Part shown: positions 55,400 through 64,000 of the stretch, in pieces
How the letters are laid out: the number at the start of each line of letters is the position of its first letter
Position numbering within the stretch: the first letter of the stretch is position 1
Assembly (NCBI RefSeq): GCF_030814475.1
Contig: NZ_JAUSVF010000002.1
Coordinates: 682,001 to 746,000 of the forward strand
Origin: Pararhizobium capsulatum DSM 1112
Lineage (GTDB): Bacteria; Pseudomonadota; Alphaproteobacteria; Rhizobiales; Rhizobiaceae
Direction: 5' to 3'
DNA length: 64,000 nucleotides
Translations under genes and position numbers: made by a program
Notes under the pieces: generated by a model
The model's input: only the letters and a program-made list of their open reading frames with translations
What the model was told of the DNA's origin: nothing
Databases searched by the model: none

Positions 55400-56155
55400 G
55401 TGAGCGGACATCCCGATATGCCTGATCACGCAGGCGCTTCCATGGAGGCGTCTGCCAGGCAAGGTAGCGGGCTCTTCATTGCCGGCATGCTTCTGCTGAC
55501 GCTGGTCTTTCTGGCGCTCGGCACCTGGCAGGTACAGCGGCTGTTCTGGAAGCTGGACCTTATCCAACGCGTCGAAGCGCGGGTAAACGCAGCAGCCGTG
55601 CCGCCACCCGCCGAGACGGAGTGGCAAGGCTTTGATCCCGTCGAGCAGGAATATCGCCATGTCGCCGCATCCGGCCGTCTGTTGCAGGACAAGGAAATCC
55701 TCGTGCAGGCTGTGACGGAACTGGGCGCCGGCTTCTGGGTCGTCACGCCGCTCACCCGGTCAGATGGCACGACGATCCTGATCAACCGCGGGTTCGTCCC
55801 ACCTGACCGCCGCGATCCGACAACGCGCAGCAAAGCGCCGACGGGGGATTTAACCGTCACCGGCCTTCTGCGCCTCAGCGAGCCCGGCGGCGCCTTCCTG
55901 CGCTCGAACGATCCAGCCGGCAACCGATGGTATTCCCGCGATATCGCAGCGATAGCCGAAACCCAGGGGCTTTCGCGCGTTGCACCTTATTTCATTGATG
56001 CCGACAGCACCGCCAATCCCGGCGGCTATCCAGTCGGCGGCCTGACTATCGTGCGTTTCCGCAACAACCATCTCGCCTATATCTTCACCTGGTATGCGCT
56101 GGCGGCGATGACCATTGCAGCGACCGTGGTCCTGCGCCGCAAGCGGCTCGTTTAA
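55400..56155 (+). CDS. SURF1-family oxidase assembly protein
   Basis: SURF1 protein of 251 residues with one membrane helix at each end (about 25-43 and 227-244). The periplasmic middle has ALGTWQVQRLFWKLDLI, VTPLTRSDGTTILINRGFVP and the closing TWYALAAMT. SURF1 delivers haem a-type cofactors during oxidase assembly; a quinol-oxidase-linked form (Surf1q) is known in Paracoccus. It starts with GTG 13 bases after cyoD and is the last gene of the operon. Confidence 0.9.
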   Translation: MSGHPDMPDHAGASMEASARQGSGLFIAGMLLLTLVFLALGTWQVQRLFWKLDLIQRVEARVNAAAVPPPAETEWQGFDPVEQEYRHVAASGRLLQDKEILVQAVTELGAGFWVVTPLTRSDGTTILINRGFVPPDRRDPTTRSKAPTGDLTVTGLLRLSEPGGAFLRSNDPAGNRWYSRDIAAIAETQGLSRVAPYFIDADSTANPGGYPVGGLTIVRFRNNHLAYIFTWYALAAMTIAATVVLRRKRLV

Positions 56156-56250
56156 GGAAACAGTCTGTCGCCACCGCCGCGCTATGTTTCGTCAAGCGTT
56201 CGTGCGATGAAGCAACCGTCTACGGTTTCAGCATATGAGGCGAAACAGTC

Positions 56251-57273
56251 ATGAAGAAAATCGGTTTCCTCTCCTTCGGCCACTGGTCACCCTCCCCCCA
56301 GTCCGGCACCCGCTCTGCCGGAGATGCACTGCTGCAGTCCATCGATCTTGCTGTCGCTGCGGAAGAGCTTGGTGCCGACGGCGCCTATTTCCGTGTCCAC
56401 CACTTCGCCCGCCAGCTGGCTTCGCCGTTTCCGTTGCTCGCCGCAGTTGGCGCCAGGACGAGCCGTATCGAGATCGGCACGGGCGTCATCGACATGCGCT
56501 ACGAAAACCCGCTCTACATGGCCGAAGATGCCGGTGCAGCCGACCTGATTTCGGGCGGACGCCTGCAGCTTGGCATCAGCCGCGGCTCCCCAGAGCAGGT
56601 GATCGATGGCTGGCGCTACTTCGGATACCAGCCGGAGGAGGGCAAGACGGAAGCCGACATGGCCCGCCGACATGCCGAAGTCTTCCTCGACACGCTGCGG
56701 GGCGAAGGTTTCGCCCGTCCGAACCCGAGACCGATGTTTCCCAATCCGCCCGGCCTGTTGCGCCTCGAGCCCCATGCACCGGGCCTGCGCGAGCGCATCT
56801 GGTGGGGAGCCAGCTCGAATGCAACCGCTGTCTGGGCCGCGAAACTCGGCATGAACCTGCAGAGTTCCACGCTCAAGGACGACGAAACGGGCGAGCCCTT
56901 CCACGTCCAGCAAGCCGATCAGATTCGCGCCTACCGCGAAGCCTGGAAGGAGGCCGGTCATGAACGCACGCCGCGTGTCTCCGTCAGCCGCAGCATCTTC
57001 GCGCTCGTCGATGATCGCGACCGCATGTATTTCGGTGATCGCTCGGAGGCAGAGGACAAGATCGGCTTCATTGATGAAAACACCCGCGCCATCTTCGGAC
57101 GAAGCTATGCGGCTGAACCTGACGCCCTCATCAATCAACTGAAGGAAGACGAGGCGATCGCCGAGGCAGATACGCTGCTGCTGACCGTACCCAACCAGCT
57201 CGGCGTCGACTACAACGCCCACGTCATCGAGGCGATCCTCACCCAGGTCGCGCCAGCGCTCGGCTGGAGATAA
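56251..57273 (+). CDS. LLM-class flavin-dependent oxidoreductase
   Basis: Luciferase-like TIM barrel of 340 residues. It has an FMN-binding pattern with AVAAEELGADGAYFRVHHFA near the N-terminus, RIEIGTGVIDMRYENPLYMAEDAG-type segments, and SGGRLQLGISRGSPEQVIDGW. Members oxidise varied substrates with FMNH2 from a partner reductase, which is not adjacent. It is transcribed alone after the cyo operon. The substrate is unknown. Confidence 0.85.
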   Translation: MKKIGFLSFGHWSPSPQSGTRSAGDALLQSIDLAVAAEELGADGAYFRVHHFARQLASPFPLLAAVGARTSRIEIGTGVIDMRYENPLYMAEDAGAADLISGGRLQLGISRGSPEQVIDGWRYFGYQPEEGKTEADMARRHAEVFLDTLRGEGFARPNPRPMFPNPPGLLRLEPHAPGLRERIWWGASSNATAVWAAKLGMNLQSSTLKDDETGEPFHVQQADQIRAYREAWKEAGHERTPRVSVSRSIFALVDDRDRMYFGDRSEAEDKIGFIDENTRAIFGRSYAAEPDALINQLKEDEAIAEADTLLLTVPNQLGVDYNAHVIEAILTQVAPALGWR

Positions 57274-57280
57274 TTGGCGA

Positions 57281-57299
57281 CGATAAATCACATTTATCG
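57281..57299. promoter_or_regulatory. Palindrome CGATAAAT-CAC-ATTTATCG
   Basis: Perfect 8-base arms with a 3-base centre, 7 bases after the flavin oxidoreductase stop and 62 bases before the chemoreceptor ATG. It could be an operator or a weak terminator. Confidence 0.4.
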
Positions 57300-57361
57300 A
57301 AAATTTACCGTCCGTTCAGTACGTTACCGTTCATTCCTTTAATCATATTTCGGGGCGAACG

Positions 57362-59074
57362 ATGGCCGGGCCGTTTTCGAGACTTTCCTTTTCCAATTCG
57401 GCCGTGCTTGAAGCTCTCAACCGGTCACAGGCGATCATCGAATTCGATCTCAACGGCAAGATTCTGACGGCTAACGAAAACTTCTGCAAGGCGATCGGCT
57501 ACGAGCTGTCCGAGATCGTCGGCGAGCATCACCGCATGTTCGTCGACCCTGCGGAGGCAGCCTCGGCGGACTATGCTGCCTTCTGGAAGCGCCTGGCTGA
57601 AGGTGAGTACGATCAGCGCCAATACAAGCGCCTTGCCAAGGGTGGCCGCGAGATCTGGATCGAGGCAACCTACAACCCGATCTTCCGAGGCAGGAAGCCT
57701 TTCAAGGTGGTCAAGTTCGCGACCGATATCACCGCAATCCGTATGAAGAGCGCCGAGGACCGGGGCAAGCTCGAAGCCCTTTCGCGCGCGCAGGCGATCA
57801 TCGAATTTACGCCGACAGGCGAGATCATCACCGCCAACGAAAACTTCCTGACGACGCTCGGCTATGGCCTCGCCGAGATCGTCGGCAAGCATCATGCAAT
57901 CTTCTGTGATGCGGATTATGCCCGTAGCCCAGCCTATCAACGCTTCTGGTCGGAACTCGGTAGCGGAAAGTTCGTAGCCGACGAATTCGTCCGCGTCGCG
58001 AAGGATGGAACACCCGTCTATATCCAGGCCTCCTACAATCCGATCTTCGACGACGCAGGTCGTGTGTTCAAGGTAGTGAAGTTCGCCACGGATGTCACAG
58101 AGCGTCTGAAAGCCGTGAAGGAACTCGGCGCCGGTCTTGCCCGGCTTTCGGAATGCAACATCCGCCAGACGATCGACGAGCCTTTTACCGGCGAATTCGA
58201 AGTGTTGCGCCGCGACTTCAACATCGCGATCGGCGAGTTTCAGGCGACCCTTGTCAATGTTCTGAACCAGACCAACATTCTGAACGGCAGCAGCCAGGAA
58301 ATGCGGGAGGCCGCTCGCGAGCTTGCGGACCGAACCAAGGAGCAGGCCGCCTCGCTGGAACAGACCTCCTCGGCTCTGGAGCAGGTCACCGGCACCGTGC
58401 AGTCCTCGACCCAGAACACCCAGCAGACACGCGAACTGGTGCAGAGCGCCAGGCAATCCGCCTCTGCCTCCGCTGCTGTCGTCCGCGAAACAATCACGGC
58501 CATGCAGCGCATCGAAACCGCGTCAAGCGAAATCGGCCAGATCATCGGTGTCATCGACGATATCGCCTTCCAGACCAACCTGTTGGCGCTCAATGCAGGC
58601 GTCGAGGCAGCGCGTGCTGGCGAAGCCGGCAAAGGCTTTGCCGTCGTCGCCCAGGAAGTGCGCGAGCTTGCGCAACGTTCGGCAAAGGCCGCAAAGGAAA
58701 TCAAGGGGTTGATCGAAAAATCCGGGCACGAGGTCAACGAGGGCGTGCGCCTCGTCGACGAGACCGGGACGGCTCTGACGGAGATCGAACGGTTCGTGGC
58801 GACGATCGATGACAATATGGGCGCGCTCGCTTCGGCCGCACTCGAACAGTCGAGCGGCTTGTCCGACATCAACGACGCTCTGCTGCAAATCGACCGGATG
58901 ACACAGCAGAACGCCGGCATGGTCGAAAGGACCACTGATATCAGCCAGGAACTGGCAACCGGCGCAGCCAAGCTGGCAGAACTGGTAAACCACTTCAAGC
59001 TGAACCGTCGGCGCACCATTCGCGAAACCGGCGCGTCCGTCCCTCGTGACGATCACCGAAGCAGGGCGGCCTGA
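57362..59074 (+). CDS. Soluble chemoreceptor with two PAS domains
   Basis: Methyl-accepting chemotaxis protein of 570 residues with no membrane segment. Two PAS domains (about 15-130 and 137-252) are clear duplicates: both read QAIIEF, TANENF, EIVG, YNPIF and KVVKFATD at matching places. A HAMP-like linker leads to the signalling domain with hairpin tip [35 protein letters not shown]. Cytoplasmic PAS receptors of this type sense redox or oxygen state through flavin or haem. The position two genes after a terminal oxidase fits an energy-taxis role, but that is inference. Confidence 0.9.
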   Translation: MAGPFSRLSFSNSAVLEALNRSQAIIEFDLNGKILTANENFCKAIGYELSEIVGEHHRMFVDPAEAASADYAAFWKRLAEGEYDQRQYKRLAKGGREIWIEATYNPIFRGRKPFKVVKFATDITAIRMKSAEDRGKLEALSRAQAIIEFTPTGEIITANENFLTTLGYGLAEIVGKHHAIFCDADYARSPAYQRFWSELGSGKFVADEFVRVAKDGTPVYIQASYNPIFDDAGRVFKVVKFATDVTERLKAVKELGAGLARLSECNIRQTIDEPFTGEFEVLRRDFNIAIGEFQATLVNVLNQTNILNGSSQEMREAARELADRTKEQAASLEQTSSALEQVTGTVQSSTQNTQQTRELVQSARQSASASAAVVRETITAMQRIETASSEIGQIIGVIDDIAFQTNLLALNAGVEAARAGEAGKGFAVVAQEVRELAQRSAKAAKEIKGLIEKSGHEVNEGVRLVDETGTALTEIERFVATIDDNMGALASAALEQSSGLSDINDALLQIDRMTQQNAGMVERTTDISQELATGAAKLAELVNHFKLNRRRTIRETGASVPRDDHRSRAA

Positions 59075-59110
59075 ACCGACCTGCCCCGGTGGCCGGAGGC
59101 AGCGACAACA

Positions 59111-60334
59111 TCAGGCAGCGGCAGCCACTGCCATGCGGCTCTTCGGGATGGGTTTGAAGGTTAGCGCGATCAGGAATGCGCCGAGCCCGATGCCCCAGGA
59201 ACCGACATAAAGCCACGTATAGCTTGCGAACGTATCGTAGATCAGGCCACCTGCGAGCGGTCCGGTTGCCATGCCAAGGCTGCCCGCCATGGCCGTTCCG
59301 CCGATAACCGTGCCCATCATCTTCAGCGGGAAGTTTTCCCGTGCAATCACCGCATAGAGCGGCATGACACCGGCATAGATGAAGCCGAAGAGACCAGCGA
59401 CCGCATAGAAGCTGCCAAGCCCGCCCGCAAACACGTAAGCGAGAGCCCCGAAAGCTTGGGCGAGAAGACCAAGCACAAGGATGTGCTTGGCCCCGAACCT
59501 GTCGCCGAGAAGGCCGAAGACCACGCGGCCGCCCATGCCGGCCAGCCCCTCGATGCTGTAGATCGAGACGGCTGCGATCATCGGAATGCCACAGGTAATC
59601 GCGTAACTCACCGTGTGGAAGATCGGCCCGGAATGGGTGGCGCAGCAGAAGAAGTTGGTGAGCAGCAGGATGATGAACTGTGGCGATTTCAGCACTTCAC
59701 CCAACGACATCGACGGCTCTGCCGGGGTATTTACGCTCTTAGCCGCCGCCGGAGCGTTCGCCTCCAATGCCGGCGCACGTCGAACCAGGAGCGAAACCGG
59801 GATCATCACGACGGCAACGAGGATCGCGATGATCTGCATAGATGTTCGCCAGTCATGGCCGGAAACCAGCCAGGCGGCAAAAGGCGACATGGTCATCGGT
59901 GCCATGCCCATGCCGGCCGAAACGAGCGAGACGGCAAGGCTGCGATGCGTGTCGAACCAGCCGGTGACGCAGGCCATCATCGGCGCGAAGATCGCCGCCG
60001 CCGCCACGCCGACCAGAAGGCCGAAGACAAGCTGAAATCCTATCAAGGATGTCGTCCAGCTGGCCAGCATCAGGCTGACCGCCAGTAACACGGATCCGGC
60101 AAACACGATAGGTCGCGGACCCCAGCGGTCCGAAAGGCCGCCCCAGAAGATGCTTGCAAAGGCCATGGCCAGAAAGCCGATGGTCATGGCGCTCGAAACG
60201 CCGGTCACCGACCAGCCGGTATCCCGCGAGATCGGCAGGAGAAACACGGGCAGCGAAAACATGGCGCCGATGGCGAGGCAGCCGAGAAGGCCGCCGGCAG
60301 CAACGATCACCCAACGATATCCGGTATTGATCAT
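59111..60334 (-). CDS. MFS transporter (monocarboxylate-type)
   Basis: Twelve-helix transporter of about 407 residues with the loop motif GGLSDRWGPRP between helices 2 and 3 and GLLGDRFGAKHILVLG in the second half. It resembles OFA/MCT-like carboxylate carriers. Start 60334 is preferred over 60340 because AAGGGAG then lies 6 bases upstream instead of touching the codon. No catabolic partner is adjacent. It lies 29 bases after the DUF899 gene on the same strand and may be co-transcribed. Confidence 0.85.
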   Translation of the reverse strand: MINTGYRWVIVAAGGLLGCLAIGAMFSLPVFLLPISRDTGWSVTGVSSAMTIGFLAMAFASIFWGGLSDRWGPRPIVFAGSVLLAVSLMLASWTTSLIGFQLVFGLLVGVAAAAIFAPMMACVTGWFDTHRSLAVSLVSAGMGMAPMTMSPFAAWLVSGHDWRTSMQIIAILVAVVMIPVSLLVRRAPALEANAPAAAKSVNTPAEPSMSLGEVLKSPQFIILLLTNFFCCATHSGPIFHTVSYAITCGIPMIAAVSIYSIEGLAGMGGRVVFGLLGDRFGAKHILVLGLLAQAFGALAYVFAGGLGSFYAVAGLFGFIYAGVMPLYAVIARENFPLKMMGTVIGGTAMAGSLGMATGPLAGGLIYDTFASYTWLYVGSWGIGLGAFLIALTFKPIPKSRMAVAAAA

Positions 60335-60369
60335 TTTCATCTCCCTTCACGATACGTCCGCGACACCGT

Positions 60370-61068
60370 TCAATACTGATCGTTGCGCCGGACCCATTCC
60401 ATGGGGTAGCGCAAACTCTCTTCATCGCGGCCCTTGGGCACGAGATCGAGGTAATGATAGGTGCCGTTGACCATCTCGACGCCACGCCCGTAGCAGGAAT
60501 AGGTGTGAAACACCTCGTCCTCGTCATTCCTGTAGAAAACGCTGATCCCGACCAAGTCGGACACCGAAGTCGGCCGGACCATGTAGTTGTAGTAGCCCTT
60601 CCCCTCGGCCAGTTCCACCGCCGAGAAGGAAGCATGATAATCGAAATTGAAATCACTGCCACCGGAAGAAACCCACGGGAAACTCCAGCCGAGACGATTC
60701 TTGTAGGCCTCGATCTTTTCCAGGGGTGCACGCGAGATCGCGACGAAGCTGACATCTCGATGATTGAGGTGAACAGGAATGCCGTTGAAATTATCGGCCC
60801 AGAAAGAGCAGTGTTTGCAGCCTTCCTCCCAATCCGGCCCGAACATGAAGTGATAGACGATCAGCTGGCTTCGCCCATCGAACAGGTCGGAAAGCGAAAG
60901 CCGACCCTGCGGTCCCTCGAAATTGTAGGATTTTTCCACCTTCTCCCAGGGCATGGCCATCCGTTGCTGCGTCAAGGCATCGCGCTGCCGAGTGAATTCC
61001 TTCTCGGCAGCCAGTAACTCCATGCGGGCTGCCAGCCAGTCCTTATGTGAAACGGCTTGATTGCGCAT
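60370..61068 (-). CDS. DUF899 thioredoxin-like protein
   Basis: Protein of 232 residues in the DUF899/AhpC-TSA-like family. The thioredoxin-like core has LIVYHFMFGPDWEEGCKHCSFWAD with a CxxC pair (Cys84, Cys87), preceded by LSDLFDGRSQ. The N-terminal helix-rich part (AEKEFTRQRDALTQQRM) is typical. The family is thought to act in thiol redox chemistry, without a proven reaction. It is divergent from the regulator at 61160 with about 90 bases between starts. Confidence 0.85.
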   Translation of the reverse strand: MRNQAVSHKDWLAARMELLAAEKEFTRQRDALTQQRMAMPWEKVEKSYNFEGPQGRLSLSDLFDGRSQLIVYHFMFGPDWEEGCKHCSFWADNFNGIPVHLNHRDVSFVAISRAPLEKIEAYKNRLGWSFPWVSSGGSDFNFDYHASFSAVELAEGKGYYNYMVRPTSVSDLVGISVFYRNDEDEVFHTYSCYGRGVEMVNGTYHYLDLVPKGRDEESLRYPMEWVRRNDQY

Positions 61069-61159
61069 CGCAAACTCCCTTCTGTTGTCGGTTCAGGATG
61101 AAGGTATAGATAAAGGCTCACGGCTCACGACGGGGAGTGACAAGTGTGACGGGATTTCG

Positions 61160-62380
61160 ATGGACTCGATGATCACTGCGGCCGCCAGGGCGCTTGCGAC
61201 CGGCGATCCTCTCGGCGCCCTGAAGCGGGTCGCCTTGCGCGACGACGCGGCCGCCCTTGCCTTGCGCGGCATCGCGATGGCGCAACTCGGCGACCTCGCC
61301 CGAGCCAAGATCCTTCTTCGGCAGGCTGCCCGCGCCTTCAGCCCACGGGAAGCCGTGGCCCGCGCCCGCTGCATTGTTGCGGAGGCCGAGATCGCGCTGG
61401 TATCCCGGGACCTTTCCTGGCCCGTCAAGGCACTCGAAGCGGCCTGGGCAATCCTCGAAGCGCGTGGCGACCGCATGAACGCGGCCCACGCCCGCAACCT
61501 TACCATCCGGCGGCTGCTTTTGATCGGTCATCTCGACGAGGCCGAGCACATCCTTGCCGATCTCGATCCAAGCCCGCTGCCACCACCGGCGCGAGCGGCC
61601 CATGAGCTCGTCGTCGCCAACATCGCCGTTCGTCGCCTGCAGACCGAGAATGCCCGGAATGCCTTTGCCCGCGCACGGCATGCTGCCGGCCAAGCCGGTA
61701 TCCCTGCATTGATCGCCGAGATCGAGGACGCTGCTCGCGCCCTTGATGCACCCGCGGCTCGGCTTATCGCGGCGGATAGCGATCGCCTTCTGATGCTGGA
61801 GGAGGTGGAGGCTCTACTGGCGTCCGGCGATCTCGTTATCGACGCGTGCCGCAACGGTGTGCGGATGGGAAGCACGACAGTTTCACTGGCAACCCGGCCA
61901 GTCCTCTTTGCCCTCGCTCGGGGCCTTGCCGAGGCATGGCCTGCGGATGCTTCGCGTGGTGCGTTGCTCTCCCGAGCCTTCCGGGCCAAACATGCGGATG
62001 AATCCCATCGTGCCCGGCTGCGGGTGGAGATCGGGCGCCTTCGCGCTGCCCTTCGTCTGGTTGCTGAGGTTCGCGCCACGAAAGATGGCTTTGCACTTGT
62101 TCCTCATGAAAGCCGTCGTATTGCGGTGCTTGCCCCGCCGGTCGAGGAGCAGCATGCCAATGTGCTTGCCCTGCTGGCAGATGGCGAGGCATGGGCCAGT
62201 TCGGCCCTGGCGATTGCGCTGGATGCAAGCCCGCGCACGGTCCAGCGCGCCCTCGAACAACTCGCAGCAACCGGAAAGGTGCAGGCCGTCGGTCGTGGAA
62301 GGGCCTGCCGGTGGATGACGCCGCCGCTCACCACCTTCCCGACAATCTTGTTACTCCCGGGTCCGCTGCCAGGCGACTAG
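61160..62380 (+). CDS. Helix-turn-helix regulator with TPR-like N-terminus and two DNA-binding folds
   Basis: Protein of 406 residues. Residues 1-180 are alpha-helical repeats (ALALRGIAMAQLGDLARAKILL). The middle (about 240-340) looks like an OmpR/SARP winged helix: VSLATRPVLFALARGLAEAW, SRGALLSRAF, then RLRVEIGRLRAAL. The C-terminus (about 350-395) is a second winged helix: ALAIALDASPRTVQRALEQLAATGKV. The start at 61160 removes an upstream low-coding extension from 61061. It faces the DUF899 gene and precedes a propeller gene by 36 bases, so it may control both. Confidence 0.7.
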   Translation: MDSMITAAARALATGDPLGALKRVALRDDAAALALRGIAMAQLGDLARAKILLRQAARAFSPREAVARARCIVAEAEIALVSRDLSWPVKALEAAWAILEARGDRMNAAHARNLTIRRLLLIGHLDEAEHILADLDPSPLPPPARAAHELVVANIAVRRLQTENARNAFARARHAAGQAGIPALIAEIEDAARALDAPAARLIAADSDRLLMLEEVEALLASGDLVIDACRNGVRMGSTTVSLATRPVLFALARGLAEAWPADASRGALLSRAFRAKHADESHRARLRVEIGRLRAALRLVAEVRATKDGFALVPHESRRIAVLAPPVEEQHANVLALLADGEAWASSALAIALDASPRTVQRALEQLAATGKVQAVGRGRACRWMTPPLTTFPTILLLPGPLPGD

Positions 62381-62416
62381 GGTCAAGGGGTGAACCACTC
62401 TAACGAGGATCAAGAC

Positions 62417-63049
62417 ATGAAAAGCTCATTAGCCCAGATCGATCGTGAATATGGCCCCTTTGCGGATACCGAGCAGGTGCATGGGGTCACTTTTGACGGC
62501 AGGAATGTCTGGTTCGCCTCCGGCGACAGGATCAACGCGCTCGACCCTGAAAGCGGCGAGACCGTGCGCTCGCTGGAGGTCGCCGCTCACGCAGGCACTG
62601 CCTATGATGGCCGGCACCTCTTCCAGATCGCCGAGGACCGCATCCACAAGGTCGACCCCACCTCCGGTCAGGTGCTGGCAACCATCCCCGCCCCAGGCAA
62701 TGGCGGCGATTCCGGCCTGACCTGGGCCGAAGGCTCGCTCTGGGTCGGCGAGTATCGCGGCCAGAAAATCCATCAGATCGATCCGGAGACGGGAACTGTC
62801 CTGCGCACCATCCAATGCAGCCGCGTCGTCACGGGTGTCACCTGGGTCGATGGTGAACTCTGGCATGGCACCTGGGATGGTGACGAAAGCGACCTGCGTC
62901 ACATCGATCCCGAAACCGGAGCCGTGCTTGACAAGATCACCATGCCGCCTGGAACAGGCGTCTCGGGCCTGGAATCAAACGGGGCGGACCTCTTCTACTG
63001 CGGCGGCGGTAAAAGCGGGAAAGTTCGGGCCATTCGCAAACCGAAGTAA
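62417..63049 (+). CDS. Beta-propeller protein (glutamine-cyclotransferase/Vgb-like)
   Basis: Cytoplasmic protein of 210 residues made of short propeller repeats (VWFASGDRINALDPESGETV, then LFQIAEDRIHKVDPTSGQV, then LWVGEYRGQKIHQIDPETG, and LRHIDPETGAV). Each repeat ends with a DPxxG turn, giving four to five blades. No signal peptide, so not a secreted glutaminyl cyclase. The ATG at 62417 has GAGGA 8 bases upstream; an ATG-like start at 62390 is possible. It lies behind the two-domain regulator; its role is unknown. Confidence 0.7.
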   Translation: MKSSLAQIDREYGPFADTEQVHGVTFDGRNVWFASGDRINALDPESGETVRSLEVAAHAGTAYDGRHLFQIAEDRIHKVDPTSGQVLATIPAPGNGGDSGLTWAEGSLWVGEYRGQKIHQIDPETGTVLRTIQCSRVVTGVTWVDGELWHGTWDGDESDLRHIDPETGAVLDKITMPPGTGVSGLESNGADLFYCGGGKSGKVRAIRKPK

Positions 63050-63055
63050 ACCCAT

Positions 63056-63097
63056 GCCGACAGGACGCGCTATCAGAAGACGGTGCATCCTGTCGGC
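63056..63097. terminator. Hairpin between convergent propeller and etfA genes
   Basis: Perfect 10-base stem GCCGACAGGA / TCCTGTCGGC around a 22-base loop, 6 bases after the propeller stop and 11 before the etfA stop. No strong T-run on either strand. Confidence 0.5.
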
Positions 63098-63108
63098 GAA
63101 TGGCAGTC

Positions 63109-64000
63109 TCACATTGCCTTCTCAAGCTCCGGCAGGATGACGAAGAGATCGCCGACGAGACCGTAGTCAGCGACCTGGAAGATCGGGGCTTCCTCGTCCT
63201 TGTTGATGGCGACGATGACTTTACTGTCCTTCATGCCCGCCAGATGTTGGATCGCGCCGGAGATGCCGCAGGCGATGTAGAGCTGCGGGGCAACCACCTT
63301 GCCGGTCTGCCCGACTTGCCAGTCGTTCGGCGCATAGCCCGCATCGACGGCCGCGCGGGAGGCGCCAACAGCAGCACCGAGCTTGTCGGCAACCGGAAGG
63401 ATCACTTCCTGGAACTTCTCCGACGAACCGAGTGCACGACCACCGGAGATGATGATCTTGGCAGAGGTCAGCTCCGGACGATCCGACGACGACAGCGCAT
63501 CCTTGACGAAGGTCGACAGACCCGGATCGGCAGCCGCCGAGACGCTCTCGACCGAAGCCGAACCACCTTCCGCAGCCGAAGCGAAGGAGGCGGTGCGCAC
63601 GGTGATCACTCGTTTGGCATCGGTGGACTGAACCGTCTGGATGGCGTTGCCGGCATAGATCGGCCGCTTGAAGGTATCGGCCGAGACAACCTCGGTGATC
63701 TCGGAGATCTGGGCGACATCGAGCAGGGCTGCGACGCGCGGCAGCACGTTCTTGCCGACCGAGGTGGCCGCCGAGAGGATCGTGTCGTAACTGCCGGACA
63801 GCGAGACGATCAGCGCTGCGAGCGGTTCCGCCAGATTGTTGGCAAGACCGGCATCGTCAGCAACGAGCACCTTCGCGACGCCCGCAAGCCTGGCGGCCTG
63901 TTCGGCGATTGCCCTGGGGCCGGCCACGAGGATGTGGACGTCGCCGCCAATCTGGGAAGCTGCCGTCAACGCCTTGGCGGTCTGGTCGGACAGGTGGGTG
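63109..64000 (-). CDS. etfA: Electron transfer flavoprotein alpha subunit (5' truncated)
   Basis: The frame is open to the window edge, so the N-terminus is missing by roughly a dozen residues; it enters as [15 protein letters not shown]. The visible 296 residues include the ETF alpha N-terminal domain and the FAD-binding C-terminal domain with [56 protein letters not shown] in pieces, and [15 protein letters not shown] carries electrons from acyl-CoA and other dehydrogenases to the quinone pool. The beta subunit gene should lie just beyond the window. Confidence 0.93.
   Translation of the reverse strand, partial: THLSDQTAKALTAASQIGGDVHILVAGPRAIAEQAARLAGVAKVLVADDAGLANNLAEPLAALIVSLSGSYDTILSAATSVGKNVLPRVAALLDVAQISEITEVVSADTFKRPIYAGNAIQTVQSTDAKRVITVRTASFASAAEGGSASVESVSAAADPGLSTFVKDALSSSDRPELTSAKIIISGGRALGSSEKFQEVILPVADKLGAAVGASRAAVDAGYAPNDWQVGQTGKVVAPQLYIACGISGAIQHLAGMKDSKVIVAINKDEEAPIFQVADYGLVGDLFVILPELEKAM

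Overview
The window reads as high-GC alphaproteobacterial DNA, most likely from the Rhizobiaceae (Rhizobium/Agrobacterium/Neorhizobium type). The basis is gene content: a D-tartrate dehydratase almost identical by eye to my memory of the Bradyrhizobium enzyme, a cyoABCD-SURF1 operon, many GntR/LacI/LysR/AraC regulators beside ABC importers, and a GC-rich intergenic palindromic repeat of rhizobial type. The density of catabolic and transport genes would suit a chromid or an accessory part of the chromosome. I saw no rRNA, tRNA, CRISPR array, insertion sequence or prophage gene. The first and last genes are cut by the window edges.

Layout. 1-4.4 kb: the end of a sugar-type ABC importer (two RbsC-like permeases), a threonate-dehydrogenase-like enzyme, an OtnI-like isomerase and an SMP-30 lactonase, forming one tight operon. 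4.8-11.2 kb: a three-gene cell-surface module, made of a TPR plus beta-barrel outer-membrane protein resembling Slam/type XI translocators, a 906-residue exported FecR-domain protein with a TbpB-like C-terminal barrel, and a CHASE2 adenylate cyclase. 11.2-24.2 kb: a mixed region with a GlxA-type regulator, a His-rich PadR repressor with palindromic operators, an ABC-F ATPase, LysR/cupin/reductase genes, an SDR-AKR pair, a hybrid histidine kinase, a divergent AraC/metallo-beta-lactamase pair and a small WGR protein.

24.2-39.4 kb is an acid-sugar catabolic island. A GntR regulator, a DUF1537 four-carbon acid kinase and a Dpp-type importer with a Tat-exported binding protein run leftward. DapA-family aldolase, cytoplasmic sialidase-like propeller, Fe-alcohol dehydrogenase and PdxA-family dehydrogenase run rightward. 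These are followed by D-tartrate dehydratase, its divergent GntR regulator and an FAH-family hydrolase. Together with the first operon, these enzymes point to C4 sugar acids (threonate, erythronate, tartrate), which are known products of plant ascorbate breakdown; the link is inference. 39.4-46.9 kb: a second, CUT1-type sugar importer with an isomerase, a Gfo/Idh dehydrogenase and a divergent LacI regulator with a 14-bp palindromic operator.

46.9-64 kb: a small secreted protein, a GntR-MFS pair preceded by a 39-bp perfect palindrome, an MHS-family transporter, the cyoABCD-SURF1 quinol oxidase operon with a Met/His-rich CyoA tail, a flavin monooxygenase-like protein, a soluble double-PAS chemoreceptor, an MFS transporter, a DUF899 protein with its divergent two-DNA-binding-domain regulator, a beta-propeller protein, and the 3' part of etfA.
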